Positions 10,600 to 23,206 of a stretch of 64,000 bases of DNA are shown here, piece after piece. The notes beneath the pieces are model-generated. The model did not search any database. It worked only from the letters and a program-made list of their open reading frames with translations, and was not told the DNA's origin. The number at the start of each line of letters is the position of its first letter. Position 1 is the stretch's first letter. The translations under genes were made by a program, and so were the position numbers. The DNA comes from Isoetes taiwanensis. Its lineage: Eukaryota > Streptophyta > Lycopodiopsida > Isoetales > Isoetaceae. The stretch lies in assembly GCA_021234155.1 (NCBI GenBank), contig JAJEKV010000062.1:5268497-5332496 (forward strand), read 5' to 3'.

Positions 10600-13500
10600 A
10601 TCAAATAAAAAATCATAAGCCCAGTAAATGGCCGCAAAACTCTAAAGAAATGTATACATCTGTGAAGAAATATCTGGCACCAGTCTGAAAAAACAGTAGA
10701 AGAGCCAGTCTGAAGAAATTCTGCTCCATAAATGACGATTCTGCCCCTAAACAAAATGGTCTGATGTAACTTAAGCCAATGAATCCAGAACAGCTTCAAC
10801 TGAACAATAAAAAGGCACAAATGGAGCAGAAGCTGGTAGATCAAAGCACCAAACGAACTTTTTGTAGTGGTACCAGCACAGAAAGAATGGATCGGTGCAA
10901 GGAGTTATTCTGTTGTGCCTATTTTTGGCCAATTTTTAAATTTTGCTAGCCATAGATCTTAAAAAATAAGATCTTACGATAAAGTTTAATGCCACGTCAA
11001 TTTTTGATGAGGTGGACATACTACATGGATAGGCGAGAATTGCAAGAAAGGTTGTAGGCTTGGTTGGGTTGGCGTGCTAAAAATATTTTTATTTTAATAA
11101 TAATTTAATTTTATTATTATCATCATCACCATAATCACCGTCGTCGTCGTCCCCCCTTTTACAGCAAAGGTGGTATTAGGCAAGATACTTGAGCATATAT
11201 ACTTGAAAATCTATATTTATACAAAAAGTGTACAATGGTTTTACAAAACAAGTAGGAAGTATCTATCTTGACGATTATCCCCTCTAATCCCCCATGCTAG
11301 ATTCAAGGCCTTTGGCATAATGGTAACACACTTCGCATGAATAGCACAAAGGTTAGCATCATCAAAGAGGGCCCCCATATAGTCCTCAGCTGCCTCTTGC
11401 AAGGCAAGCATGGAACGCAAAAAACCTCACTTGTAGATTGTGGCAGGCTCAAGCCTTAGCTATCAAATTCATTTAAAAAACATTATCTGATATTATTTGG
11501 TTAGGACGCCCTTTTGTGGCTAATCTACTTTAAAGCTCTGTCATTATGATCTTCATCCTGCTTCTAATCATTCTCCTCCTATGAGAAATCCGATCAAGAC
11601 CCGGAACAATATCCAAACATTACATGTAGTGGTAAGCATAATGGACCCACACCTTCCAAACGTCACCTACACAATGGTCATGGGTCCACAATGCCTTAAA
11701 GTTCGTTGGAACGAGAAACGAAACACCTGATTCTCCAGATGGGATATATAGGATTAGGGGTGCATACAGGTGCATAAAAATTAGGATCAACAATTGCTTG
11801 AAACAGTATCTGGATACATGTTTCTAAAGTAAGCTCGCGAGCAACATTACTTTGGAGTAAATACATTGTATCGCAAAAATCCACATCACAAAACCCCAGA
11901 TGTGCATGTTAATACATTTAGTCATGAAAGAGCGTAGAGCAATTGTCTCCATTCGTACAGGAGTAGACCACTTCATGATTGAGACATACAGATGGACCTA
12001 GGAAGAGCAAGAACATATTATCTATATGCTGCCAGCTAGCAATTATTGAAGTGAAGGCCACACTCTTCACCACTGCCAAGCATTTGCATCTATCTGGACA
12101 CGCTATGAGGGGTTGGTTATACCTAACCAACCACTATATGTGATAATGAACACACATGTGGTAGGAGCCATGTCATCTTACATTCATGAGATATTGGACA
12201 TGCTGGCTCAATTATGCCCCTGCGCATCAGACAACCATGTACAAAATGTATAGTTTGTCAGTAAGCCTATTAATGCTAAGGTTTTCCCTCCAAAACCCTT
12301 CGGTGCCAATTTTTTTTTAATCTTAAACAGTAATAGGCCGGTTATTCTTTGTTTCTTAGTTTGGGTCCCAAAGACTATTTGGTCTCCGTGGATGATAAAA
12401 TTCAATTCAATTTTTAAATGTTGGTGTTGAGAATACATTCTGGCCGTTATACTTCTTCCTGACAACCTTCCATTTGGGTTGTGTCCATGCAAACTTTGAT
12501 CTTTTGTAATAAAGAAATGTTACCACGCTCTTATTTATAACCGCAATATCCCTCTTACAATAACCATCAAGCTCATATACTCCATAACCGCTAACATATG
12601 GTTAGTTTTGAAGTACAAAGGATTGCATGCATTATTCACAACAGCAAGGGGGTTGAAGGTATTTCTATTATTTTTTCAAATGCTAAAAGTTTCAAAGAAG
12701 GTCTTAGTGCTACAACCAATTTCTTTTATGTATGTCAAGAAATGGTCATGAAAAAATTACCACCTAAGAAATTGGAAGTCTCTAATATGAAGACCCAAGC
12801 AAAGGAAGTGGGGTAATCCAAATGCTCTAAAATAAGGGGGAAGAGGGGAAGGGGGGAGGGGGGAGGGAGCTGTTGATTATGTGTATGAAATGATATGCAA
12901 TGGTTTAATGACTGCCGAAGATAACATGATACTATTTAAACCTTGACCAATCTATATAAATAGCGCATCGAAAACACAATTTATGACAGACACTCAACTA
13001 ACATAAATAAGGTGCCTAGGCAATTCCATGGATTGGCATTGTGAAGAATGCTGTTGACAAAGCTTTCAAACCCACAACATGGTTTATTAAACATGGACAC
13101 AATATATAATGTTGAACCTTTAAATCTAGGCACTATTCAAGTATCATCTACAGAGTTAGATTATATCTCTATTAGTAACTATTGACACATAATTATATAA
13201 CATTTGTAATAGATAACATCTCTAAGTTTGGAGAATCTAATCTTCTTAGCCATTGAGATATGATAGGTACTACCTCTAACTTTGGAAAATTATTAGCCAT
13301 TGAAATTTGTCATATGCTTCTCAATATCAATTCCATTCAAGAATCAAATTCGAGTATTTGTATTGCCCATAATAATTTTTAATAGCTAGGGTCTCAAGTT
13401 TCTTTTCCGGATGGCCAAGATACTCAAACCTAAATACAATCCGACTATGTCTGTAGAGATTTTTTTTTTCCATATAAATAGAGCATGAAACTACGCCAAA

Positions 13501-14780
13501 AGGCAAAATCATGACCATTAGATCTTCGGACATGCCTCCCCCAAATGGATCTAGAGAACTGGGTGTTGGGTCTAGTGATAACATACTAGTCTAGTTGAAT
13601 TCAATACATAGAGTGCATTCAAGGCAAGGTGATTTTTGTTTTTTTTTTGGCGGGGGGGGGAAGATAGTATTGTCCCACAAGGCAAACCTATTCTTTATTG
13701 TTCTTTAACTTACTCTTGCACTTGCTTTTGCATTTAGGTGTAGGACTCGATAGGTTGTGCATGACCATTATCCATCAAATTCGGACTCCAATATGGCTTT
13801 TTTATGGCCTGTCCTTATTACTCCAACAAGTTAGGTTTTATAAACATATATAATGTCCCTTATTATGAATCCACTTCGCATTCTGAGTGTGCTGTTAAAA
13901 TATGCATCATCCATGCATAAAGTTCTAAGGTACCTTATGCTCCACCCAAAAATCATGATTAACCTTCTAGTGTTCCAGCCATAGAAGTACGTTTTGTATG
14001 GTTTGTAATCTTAGAAAGGAAATTGGACAGATAGATCGGCTTAAAATACGATTTACTAGTTGGCTCTTGGCTTTAAAAATCAATGGTTTAAAAAACTATA
14101 TACTAGTTGGCTCTTTGGCTTTATAAAAACAACCTGGCACACCTATCATCTTGAGCAAGAAGTAAGTTTACTTGACTATAATTATAAACTATTCTTTTAG
14201 CACGCAAATGCTGATGCACAAGAGAAACATGCAACTATAGATCGGAGTTGGAAGATACATGCATAGAAATACATAATGCTACATATTCCTAGGAGATTTC
14301 AAGTTTTTTGGAGGTTGCCATAACAATCTACAAGTAGAATTAATCTTTCATGGCAGAATTGACGTTCACATAAAGCTAAAATGCTAAATCGCTAAAGAAA
14401 AACATAATTGAAGGAATAGAATAGAATAGATTCTTTCTTTCTTTTTTTTTTTTTTTTGAAGGAAGAAAGAGCTAATATAGCAGGAGGGGAAAAAAAAACA
14501 CTCAAATTGCATGTTGGTATTTTTGAAAGTTTTTCAAAAAGTAATGATATAATTTTATTGTAATTCAAATAGATCAATCATAAAGTATTAGTTTTCTAGT
14601 AGGTTGAAGTCTTAGTAATAAAATTACAACTCTAATATAAGCTCCACCAATAAAAAAGGGGGAGGGGGGTATAACACTGAATTATGCAAAAAAAATTATG
14701 CATATGCTAAAAGAAATTCTCTCAAAATTTGAATTGGTTTGATTTTTATCATTCAAGAATGTGGCTTGATACCTTTTCAT
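10600..14780. other. Intergenic, AT-rich, no gene supported
   Basis: No protein with recognisable family features was found. A plus-strand ATG ORF of 72 codons at 12598-12816 (NAKSFKEGLSATTNFFYVC region) is the only uninterrupted ATG ORF I noticed. It has no recognised motif and may be chance. Other contents are a G-rich quadruplex-prone tract (12836-12868), poly(G) and poly(T) runs near 13630-13665 and 14435-14460, and simple ATT/CATCAT runs near 11090-11155. Confidence 0.45.
12836..12868 (+). repeat. G-quadruplex-prone tract
   Basis: Five G runs in 33 bases (GGGGG, GGGG, GGGGGG, GGGGGG, GGG), separated by 1-4 bases, meet the usual pattern for a very stable intramolecular G-quadruplex on the plus strand. 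No promoter or gene start could be placed beside it. Confidence 0.85.
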
Positions 14781-14789
14781 CTCTGAAGG

Positions 14790-17700
14790 GTATGTCTGGT
14801 ATGGTGACTGCCTTGGCCAAGTGTGAAGCATTTTGCCAAGGTCTTTGGTAGGCAGCGTGTGCAGCAGGAGCGGCGGGAGTTGCATGGTCTCTATCGGAGT
14901 TGGAGAGGATTCATGGCCAGCCCCTCGATGGCATTAGGGAGAATCACGGTGTTGCAGTGTTGTTGCTCGGGCGAGGGTTAAAGTCACGGGAGGCACGTGT
15001 GAAGGCAGCCCTTACCGTTGAAGGAGGGGGACACAAGTTCGTCGGTGTTCTTCTTGAGGCGGGCAAGCGTGGCGATATCACGACATCTATGGCGTCCCCT
15101 TGCTTTGCCCGATGGCCGACTTTGGAGGATCCCGCTGATTTGCAGAGGTATGTGCATGCCCATTTCTCGGGGGTTTTAAGACAAATGCGACTCTTCCCTA
15201 TGAGCGTGAGATGTAGGAGCTTGTTTTGGGGGTCATTAAGCCATCTATTACACCTCACCAGTGAGAGCTTGGAGCGAGAGCTCTCAAAGAGGATTTAGTG
15301 GCGGCATGTATGTGCATGGCCAAGGATAAATGTCCGGGCTGGATGGCATCCCCTGTGGGAGTTCTTCGGACTTATTGGGAGTGGGCTGGTGAGTCGGTGT
15401 ACCAGTGTACCTTGAGTTGCTGCAGTCTTCTCAAATGGATAGGATCTTGAATACCGCATGCATTTCCTTGATTCCTAAGGTTAAGCGACCTTACTATTAA
15501 TGATTGGAGGCCTATCTCCTTGTTGTCCTCTGTGTATAAGATTATTGCGAAAAGCCCCGGCGAGAAGTTGAAGTTGGTGTTGACTTCTTCCATTAGTAAG
15601 GTGCTGATCGGGTTTGTCCACAGGAGGAACATTTTGACTAATGTTGCCGCAGCTTATGAGGGGCCTTTATTGGGCGGGAAAAAGAACAGGGCAAGGCATT
15701 GCCTATCTTAAGCTTGACTTTGCCAAAGCTTACGATAGTGTCCGTTGGGAGTTCTTATGCCCATGATGTTAAGCGTTGGGCTGTGGTCCACGCTTCTGAG
15801 CTCGATCATGAAGTACATAGGTCGGCCAGACTCTGACTTGGTATGCGGGGTGAACCCTCGCCTTTTTTCCTTAGGCGAGGGTGCGTCGGGGGTGCCCTTT
15901 GGCCCCGTTTTGTTCTGATTGTGGCGGAGGCACTTGTCTCGCTTGTTTTTGGCTGCGGTGGAGGAGGGAGTGGTGGATGGGCTTCGGATGCGGGATGGTA
16001 GCCGCCATTCTTAACGGTTTTGTCGATGACACTTTCCTCTTCTTGGTGGCAAAAGAGAGGAATTTGTGGAATGTGAAGGGTTTGTTGGATAACTTTCTCC
16101 TTGGCCTCAGGCATTCTTCTGAATTGGGGTAAGTGCTCCGCATTATGGGCCCAGCTGACTCCGCCTCCCCCTTGTTTGGCTCTATTCCCTTGGAAGGTGC
16201 TTCCAGGTAATGTGTGTAACTAAGCTGTTGGGTATTCCATTTGGAGGGGATATTTCCATGGGGAGGGTGTGGGGTGAGATTTTGCAGGGGTTGCAGAAAC
16301 ACCTCAATTGGTGGAAGGGTAGCAAGTTGTCCATGGCAGGTAGGATCACTATTGCCAAGTCAGTACTTTGTAGCACTCATGTGTATACAGCATCTGCGAT
16401 GCTAGCTCCTGAGGGTAAGATACAGGCTTTGGATAAGATTGTTCGAAATTTTGTGTGGGGCGGGGATGATGAAGGGGCGGTTGTTAAAGTGGCTTGGTGG
16501 AAGTGTCTCCGCCCCCGGGAGGATGGGGGCTTGGCCATTCTGGATTTAGCGCTGCATAGTAAGGTGTTGGTCTCCAAGTTTGTTTGGAGCATTCTGCAGG
16601 ATGGAGCATCCCAGTGCTTGTGTTGTTTTCATGCCTCTCTTCGCCATTGTGTGGCGTTTGGGAAGCCGTCTGTGCATGTGGAGTTGCCCTGGGCACTGTT
16701 GTATGGTCTCCGGCCTTTCCCACATGCATCCCCTTTTCTCACAGGAGTGTTGCGGGCTTGGGATCATGTGCGTGTGCTCTTCCAGCTAGATTATGCCTCA
16801 GTTTATCACCACTCTTCTCCTTTCTTGTGGGTTCCTTTACCCCCTGCGCACTTGCCCTTGGCTGCCACAATGCATGCTCGAACGCAGGCCCGTTGGAGGC
16901 GAGCTGCTGTGCTCACCTTGGAGGATTGGTATTGGGGTGGTCAGCTAGCTTCGTGGGAGTTCTTTAGAGCTTCGCTTTCAGGGGCGTGACCTGCTATCAC
17001 GGGAGCACGCGGGCGGGGAGTATTCCGCTACACATACCTATAGTCCCTCGGGATGATGTGGTGGTGCAAGTTTGGAAGGTTCATCCGGGATGTTGTGTCT
17101 TCTTGCTTTGTGCGGTCTTCTTACGGGTGTTTGGCTATTCATGACACACCGCCCCTTCGTGCAAGTGGTCTCGCAGCTTCCGTGTTCTCGATGGCTTCGG
17201 TTTGGGCGTGGACATGGAGCTCACTTCCCCCAATCAAGGTTAGGGTGCTTCGTGGCGGTGGTGGGTGAATGCCCTTGTGAGTCGGTTTAGGCTTTGGGTG
17301 TGAGCCCTCTCTACCCTTGTTGTGGCCTTTGTCGTGAGGCCCGTGGAGCATTGTCCGGTTTTATGCCCTCACTTGCGTGTCGCACGGGATTGGGTTAGGG
17401 CTCTGTTTCAGGTGAGATTGACTAGCCAATTCTTTGCTTCATGTGTATCCCCGGTGCTTGGCTGCTCTTGCGGCAGCAAGCCTTGCATCTGTGCGTGGCT
17501 TGGTTGGTGTGGCTGATTTGGAAGCGGCGGCGGTTGTGGATCTTTCAGGGGATTCAGCAGCCTGCAGCCTCTCTGATTCCTCGACTCAGGTACAAGCTAT
17601 TTCAAAGCTTTCTGGTGTTCCCGGGAGTAGTAGAGCAGAAGTTTGCCATTTGGCGGGACTTCTTGGGTGTTGTAGATGGTGATGGTCGGTTTTATGCAGC

Positions 17701-17850
17701 CAGGGGAGTTGCAGTTTTTCTGTGAGTTTGTTGTGGAGTGTCGAGGTATCGGTGTCTCTTTGGGGCAGTTCTCCTTCCTCCTCACTTGCTTTGTAACATT
17801 ACCATTCTTTTAATATATTGATGACACAGTTCTTCAAAAAAAAAAAAAGA
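14790..17850 (+). mobile_element. L1-like LINE, 5'-truncated and degenerate
   Basis: The coding signature of a plant non-LTR retrotransposon is spread over all three plus frames. In order: a linker like that before RT (ALTVEGGGHKFVGVLLEAG at about 15,015), DWRPISLLSSVYKIIAK (about 15,505), FVHRRNILTNV (about 15,615), LDFAKAYDSVRWEFL (about 15,712), the catalytic FVDDTFLFL (about 16,020), and the long C-terminal RT part. A zinc-knuckle-like zf-RVT region follows (SLPPIKVRVL, then CCGLCREARG) near 17,200-17,370. Frameshifts and stops separate the blocks, so it is dead. No endonuclease domain is seen, which indicates 5' truncation. A run of 13 A residues at about 17,838-17,850 is its 3' tail. 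The GC content is visibly higher than in the flanks. Confidence 0.9.
16210..16989 (+). pseudogene. LINE reverse transcriptase, C-terminal part (longest open block)
   Basis: This is a 259-codon open stretch within the LINE. LLGIPFGGDISMGRVW, LNWWKGSKLSMAGRITIAKS, IVRNFVWGG, VAWWKCLRPREDGGLAILD and KVLVSKFVWSIL match the thumb/connection part of plant L1-type RTs. That part usually reads as a YLGVPF, W..LS..GR, FLW, W...C.PK..GGL series. It lies downstream of the FVDD box but in a different frame, so it is not translated with it. It is a remnant of the element, not an independent gene. Confidence 0.85.
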
Positions 17851-17943
17851 ATATGCAGCACAATAACCAACAATCATCACTATTGTGCAGGATTAAAAGA
17901 GCCTATTCCTGCTTTGACAGATCCACAATGTATATAGAAGTAG

Positions 17944-18052
17944 CAATTTATATGCCATTCCTGGCATGAAAACATGGCTCCCACTGCCCTGTGTCCATGC
18001 CAGGAATGGCATCTGGTCCCCATTTCCATGCCAAGAATGGCATGTAAATTGC
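17944..18052. repeat. Foldback repeat with nested palindromes
   Basis: The left arm (17944-17976, GCAATTTATATGCCATTCC...) is the inverted near-copy of the right arm (18020-18052, ...AAGAATGGCATGTAAATTGC). A second perfect 17-bp pairing exists between 17952-17968 and 17996-18012. The GCCATTC(C/T)TGGCATG word therefore occurs three times, giving alternative hairpins. It lies about 100 bp after the LINE poly(A). Confidence 0.78.
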
Positions 18053-18207
18053 CATTCTTGTAATGTAAAAATGGGTTAGATGCTGCAATTCAACGACCGA
18101 AATGTTGAGTAGAATCGCAGAGTATCAGGTCAAATTTGCAGAACATGGGTAAAATCGCAGAACCGTCAGGTAAAAAGTTTGATGTCTATGTTCCCTTTTT
18201 ATTTAGA

Positions 18208-18235
18208 CTAGTTATGGTGCCCGGCGTTGCCGGGC
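18208..18235 (-). mobile_element. Helitron-type 3' terminus
   Basis: Read on the minus strand, the sequence is GCCCGGC, AAC, GCCGGGC, a perfect 7-bp stem with a 3-base loop. ACCATAA and CTAG then follow, with a T next. A short GC-rich hairpin ending about 11 bases before CTRR and insertion before T is the defining 3' end of Helitrons. The body would extend to higher coordinates. The TC-starting 5' end and a Rep/helicase were not found, so it would be a non-autonomous copy or one whose other end is unrecognised. Confidence 0.65.
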
Positions 18236-20349
18236 TTTTCAAGATTTTGATGTGGAAGTAGTTGAGATGAATTAGATTTGAAATTTGTGGCGGTATGATT
18301 TGTGGTTGAAGTTGTTTGCGAGAAATGTTGGAATTGAAATCTTTGAAGCGCAATGCAACAATGTAGTCGTAAAGAATATGGTTTCGAATGTGGCAATGTG
18401 ATTTTATTTTTTGCTTGGAGGTGGCAAGGGTAATATAGAGGAACATTGCAAGATTCATTGAGCATACCTAATGTGGAGCCTGAATATGCAATTGTTAGGT
18501 GCTATACGACATTGTTAATGTTGTGCATGTTGCATTGTATTGGGAGCTCGATTATTTGTGTGTAGATGTGTTTGGTTGTGTGTGGAGCTTACCAAGGGTG
18601 TACATGTTTAAGTTTCATTATGGATAATAGTTTGTTGATCTCAAAATGTTGGAGATTTTTTAGGTAGAAATTATAGATTGCATTTATCTTTGGAGTAGGA
18701 CGATGTGGCATAAAGAAAATGTGGTTGGAAACAAATTGAAATGCCTTTTCGATTATCGGAAATAATAGATTGGAGTCATGTTGAAGTGTAGCGTTTTGCA
18801 TTGGGTTAATGCCTAGCTTGAAGTATGTGAGATCTTTAATTTGTTTTATAACCATGTGTATGACTTGGTATTGACATAATAGAAGTGTAAAATCGCAGGA
18901 GATGTGATTGATGTGTATGAGCTTTGTTTTAAGACAAACAGATGAATGAAGTAGCCTCTGATAAATGAGATAGTTTGCCCTTACTGGAAATAGTGGCATG
19001 CATGCTCAAATGATGCTTTACAATGTGTTGCACCAATAAGTTGGTGCATCCAATTATTTGATTGAAAGTCCTGCACGAAATTACGTATTTATGGGGCCTG
19101 CACAAAGACAAAAAAGCTGAATACAATTGCTGCAAATGCTATAGAATAAGAGGAACATGAACCATGATGTTCATGAATAAGAAGGTTTTATGCAATTCTT
19201 CCAATGGACCTTTCAACCATGCATTGTATTTGATTTTAAACTACATGAAAGACAATACTGAACCTTGATTTCCTGAACGTGTAATATTCCATAAATCCTC
19301 CTAGTTTACTGGTGCGAATTGAAAAGTACCTTGGTTTGTTCTGCTTCCTGAGCTTTGGGAAGTAACATTTGTGGAAGTGACAAATATGCTTTCATTGAGG
19401 CCTGGAAGTCTGGGTTGTGGTTGTGATCTACAGAAGTATTTGAAAAGTTCAGAATGAGTACATAACTTTATCAAGTGAAGAACACGTACCGACAGTGAAG
19501 TTGTTTGCAAAGGGTGGCAGAATTCATGATAAAAGTTGAATATGTTGGCAATTAAGTTTCAATAGCATAGCTATTGATACCAGAGCTATTAAGGATTTCA
19601 AGAAATGTAGCACCAGAGATAACAGGCAAGGGACTCTTCCCGGATGAGGAGGAGTTGAATCAGTGACTGCTGATGGAAAAAGAGAAGAAAATTGAAAGAG
19701 ATAATGAAAAGTGCACAAAGAACAAATTATAATGAACCTGGAGAACGGTGCTGGCATGATTTGAAACTGCAATCATACATGGTCGCATGCTTTGAAGAGG
19801 AATCCTTGATTCTGTCATTATACTGCGATGAGCAGGATATCTGCTCATAGAACTCCAGCTTGAAGCATAGCTTAAAACTGTGAACACTACATGCCAGCAA
19901 AAGAAAGGGCTAACTGCACAGTCTGTAAGATTCTGTGACTTTAAGAGCGTGCAATTGTTTGATTTAGTATCTTATTGCCTCATGGATCTGCAGATTGTGA
20001 GATCGTGTTGACGCTTATAACTTTGAAGTGGTGGTGGAAGCAAATCTGCAAGCAATGAAAGAAGCCTACAGAAATAAGAAACGTAATTTAGTAAGATTGT
20101 CAGGTCCTCTTGTTATCACAAAGTGACATGAATGGTGTAGATTATATATGCAACATGCAGCGATCATTTAAGTATAGTTGTTGCCTATCTATGTATCTAT
20201 CTCCTACGTGTCTATTTATCTCCTTTGATACAGTGATAGCACCTGTCAAATTACTTACTCATACCTGAAAATGTTTGGCAGAAACCATTCTAAGGTTCAG
20301 ACATGCAATAAGTTCTAACAGCTGGAGAAAATAATTAGTGCTACATATG

Positions 20350-21568
20350 TGATTTGCTTCTGCGTATCAGGCTGGGACCATGTGCCTTGGATTGCTGGAA
20401 TTATGACAGGTAGTACAACGTCAGAACTTCTTTAGGCTACCCTAAATAAAAAGGTTCTATGCCCAAAATCTATAGGAGTCAATATACTCACAGAAGCTGC
20501 TCAACACTCTTAGCACGTGCATGAATCCTAGAAATCTTCGAGCTGCTTCTTTGTTGCTTTCCCTGTAGAAATGGCAAAAGGGATATCCTAGATATTTGTG
20601 ACTTTTGCTGCAGCATCTCAGTTCCGCTAAGGAAGACTGACAATGGGCACAAAAAGTGAGAGGAAATGAAATCTGTATAACGGATCAGAGATCAAGGAAT
20701 GCTTACGGTTGCATTGAAATGGCCAGGCTCAGTAAACTTTTTGTTGCCTAACTTTGGGTTGTTGCTTGTAGAAGTATTAAAGCTGAAGCAATGAAACTGA
20801 AACAGTCTGTTAGAGTTATAACATGAGAAGTGAATCCTTTGCACGTGGATACTGCAAAGTTAGCATGGTGTGTTTGTAGGCGATCTAACTATGAAGCCAT
20901 TTGCATCCGAAGAATCAAAGAAACCAAATGATAATATTCTGAATACAAAGCAACTTGTCTGGGAGATGAATGAAAGGAAGTAGTTGGGTTGCAAAATAAC
21001 TTGCCTCGTACATCATGGAGGAAAGAAGTGACTTGTTTAGTTTGTTCAGACACAAATTCAACAGTTACGATTAATAGAATGCTCCATTGTTGCTTTATTG
21101 TCCTAATATAGTACGGAGCAAGCTAGTATTATTTAAACATGAAAGTCTAGAACAATCCTCTATATGTAGTGCATCCAGGAACATTCTAGATTGTAATCTA
21201 GAGACTATAAGTGAAAATCACCAAGAGGACTATCTATACCTCTTAAATTACCAGCAGCTTGTCTTGCAAACGATCCCTATAAAATAACGATCCCTATAAA
21301 ATGCCGGTGCTCTTATCACTCCGCTCTTGCAAAAAGAATTAGAAAACAATCAGATATGTACATATGGGCCTAGCAAAAATTACAATGGCATGTCTACGAT
21401 CACAGACAGATAATGGGAAATCTTGGCAAGCATATAACAAAATCAAATCAACCTTCAGAAAAAGCATAAACCCTAAACGCTTCATACCTTCAGCCGATTT
21501 TGATCAACTGATCCCTGAACTGATCCCTGCATGGCTTGAGAAATCGTGGCATGGATTCTCTTTGCCAT
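20350..21568 (-). CDS. Putative multi-exon gene or gene fragment, unrecognised
   Basis: The minus strand shows exon-like blocks with splice sites. A first exon at 21488-21568 (ATG at 21568; MAKRIHATISQAM..., 27 codons) ends at a GTATGA donor. A block at 20707-20796 has its only open frame containing NPKLGNKKFTEPGHFNAT and ends at GTAAGC. A block at 20492-20636 (CAG acceptor, GTGAGT donor) is open in two frames. The block from 20426 reads LPVIIPAIQGTWSQPDTQKQ. The phases of the second and third blocks do not agree with the frame that fits the fourth, so either a further exon is missing or the gene is decayed. Similar Ser/Gln-rich open pieces continue to about 19,300. No family is recognised. 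Its position upstream of a Helitron-type 3' end on the same strand suggests captured host sequence, which is inference. Confidence 0.35.
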
Positions 21569-23111
21569 AAAAAGCCATCAAAAACATAACGACCCCAAAA
21601 ATCACAAACGAAACAACTACTTCGATTTCTGGAAAATCGAAAATTTTCTGTAGCAAGCTCTCCTGCAGATGATCCGACAGCGCTAAATTTTTTTCCCTTA
21701 GGCGTCTTCTTCTGCGGATCGTCAGCTACAATCTATATGGCAGATGCTTGAAATCACATGGATATAGGATCATTCGACAGCTGTGCAGTTTCCAATCGTG
21801 GAGCAGGGCGGATGAGACTATCCACGAAACCAAAAAGCCCTTGAAAATAATACCATAAAAACTTGTCCCGATTTTTGGAAGGACGGAAATATTTTCCGGC
21901 GCCGAAAACCCACGAAATCTTATGAAATCAATTAAAAAAAAAATCCAAAAACATTTTCGGGACATCGGAAAAACCGAATTTAAACAATAGGATTTCAAGA
22001 GAGTAAAGGTGCCATGTGGCACGGTGTAATAGGCGGATGGGGTTGAATGGCACCTAACAAGTCGCTTCATGTTTCCACGCATTGTCATTTTTATATACAA
22101 GAATGTCAACAACACTTGTAATGTGGAAACATGTTAGTAAGGAATTTATTGAATGCTGAGTACCTGGGTACACTGGAACAACGGGTAGAACTTCTGAATG
22201 TGAGGTAAATCTTTGATATGTGCCATGTGCCATGAACTATTAGGTACATGGGCAGAATGTAATAATTCACCTTAGGGCCTACGTTTCGCCCATGTAGGGC
22301 TTCTCGACAGTGCCGCCGAGGCCCCAAGTTGAGTTACAAGACATAATAAATAGAAGGTTGAGATGATGACATGCAGCAAATCTTGAAGCGAAGCTTGGTT
22401 ATCATCCATGGCTGTGGCGGAGTCCAGATCTTGTCGCTTCCTCTCTGTCGAGTAGAAGGCATTCAAGAACTAAAATAATTAGTCAAAAATGGCTTGAGAA
22501 CTAAAATCCTTAGTCATGGCTTGAGAACTATAATCCTTATCATACTTTTGTATGTAAAGTGAGAGTCCTTAGTTTTTAGTTATCACTATTTGTGCGGTAC
22601 TGATAACTAATTATCAGTTTTAGAGGAATACTAATAAATAATTATCTGTACTATTTCATCATATAAGCCTGATAAGGTGGTTATCGGTGGTCTTTCCTTT
22701 GGACGATAACCAAAAATTTGTGACCTTGGTTGTACCAGATATTTGGCACCTAAGGCTGAGGCCGGACATACCAAATATCTGGCCGAGCACACCTCGGTCA
22801 CACATTTTTTGTTATCTGCCTCGAACAGACCAATAACCTTACCTTAGGCAAAATGCAACTTCTGCCTTCTGGCTTGCGAGATTGAAATTCAATTTGGCAA
22901 CCTCTATTCTGCTGCAATTGAATAGGACAGAAAAAACATAGCTGCTCTGTTCTTGCGACCTTGTTGAAGGGGGAAAGAGAGAAAATAGAACAAAGCGGTG
23001 CCGCTTCCAGTGCAGCAGAGAATATTATGTAAAAATCGAACATGCATAATTTAACAGTAATCTCGGCCTTCCATTATCAGAAATATTAAGTACAACATGT
23101 TTTTGTAGTAT

Positions 23112-23206
23112 GGAGGAACCTTCATCATCTGAAAGTTCCTGGAAGGAACCTGATGGCGGCGCTGCAAGGTTCCTTCCAGGAACCTTCTGACGGTGAAGGT
23201 TTCTTG
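23112..23206. repeat. Inverted repeat, 39-base arms
   Basis: The central 16 bases GTTCCTGGAAGGAACC (23135-23150) pair perfectly with 23168-23183 across a 17-base spacer. Pairing extends outward imperfectly (GGAGGAACCTTCATC against GGTGAAGGTTTCTTG) to about 39 bases per arm. The arm itself is palindromic in GGTTCC/GGAACC words, so it can also cruciform locally. Confidence 0.8.

Noticed and set aside
15372-16114. Minus-strand ORFs across the LINE
   Set aside because: They are shadows of the plus-strand LINE reverse transcriptase, which carries all recognisable motifs.
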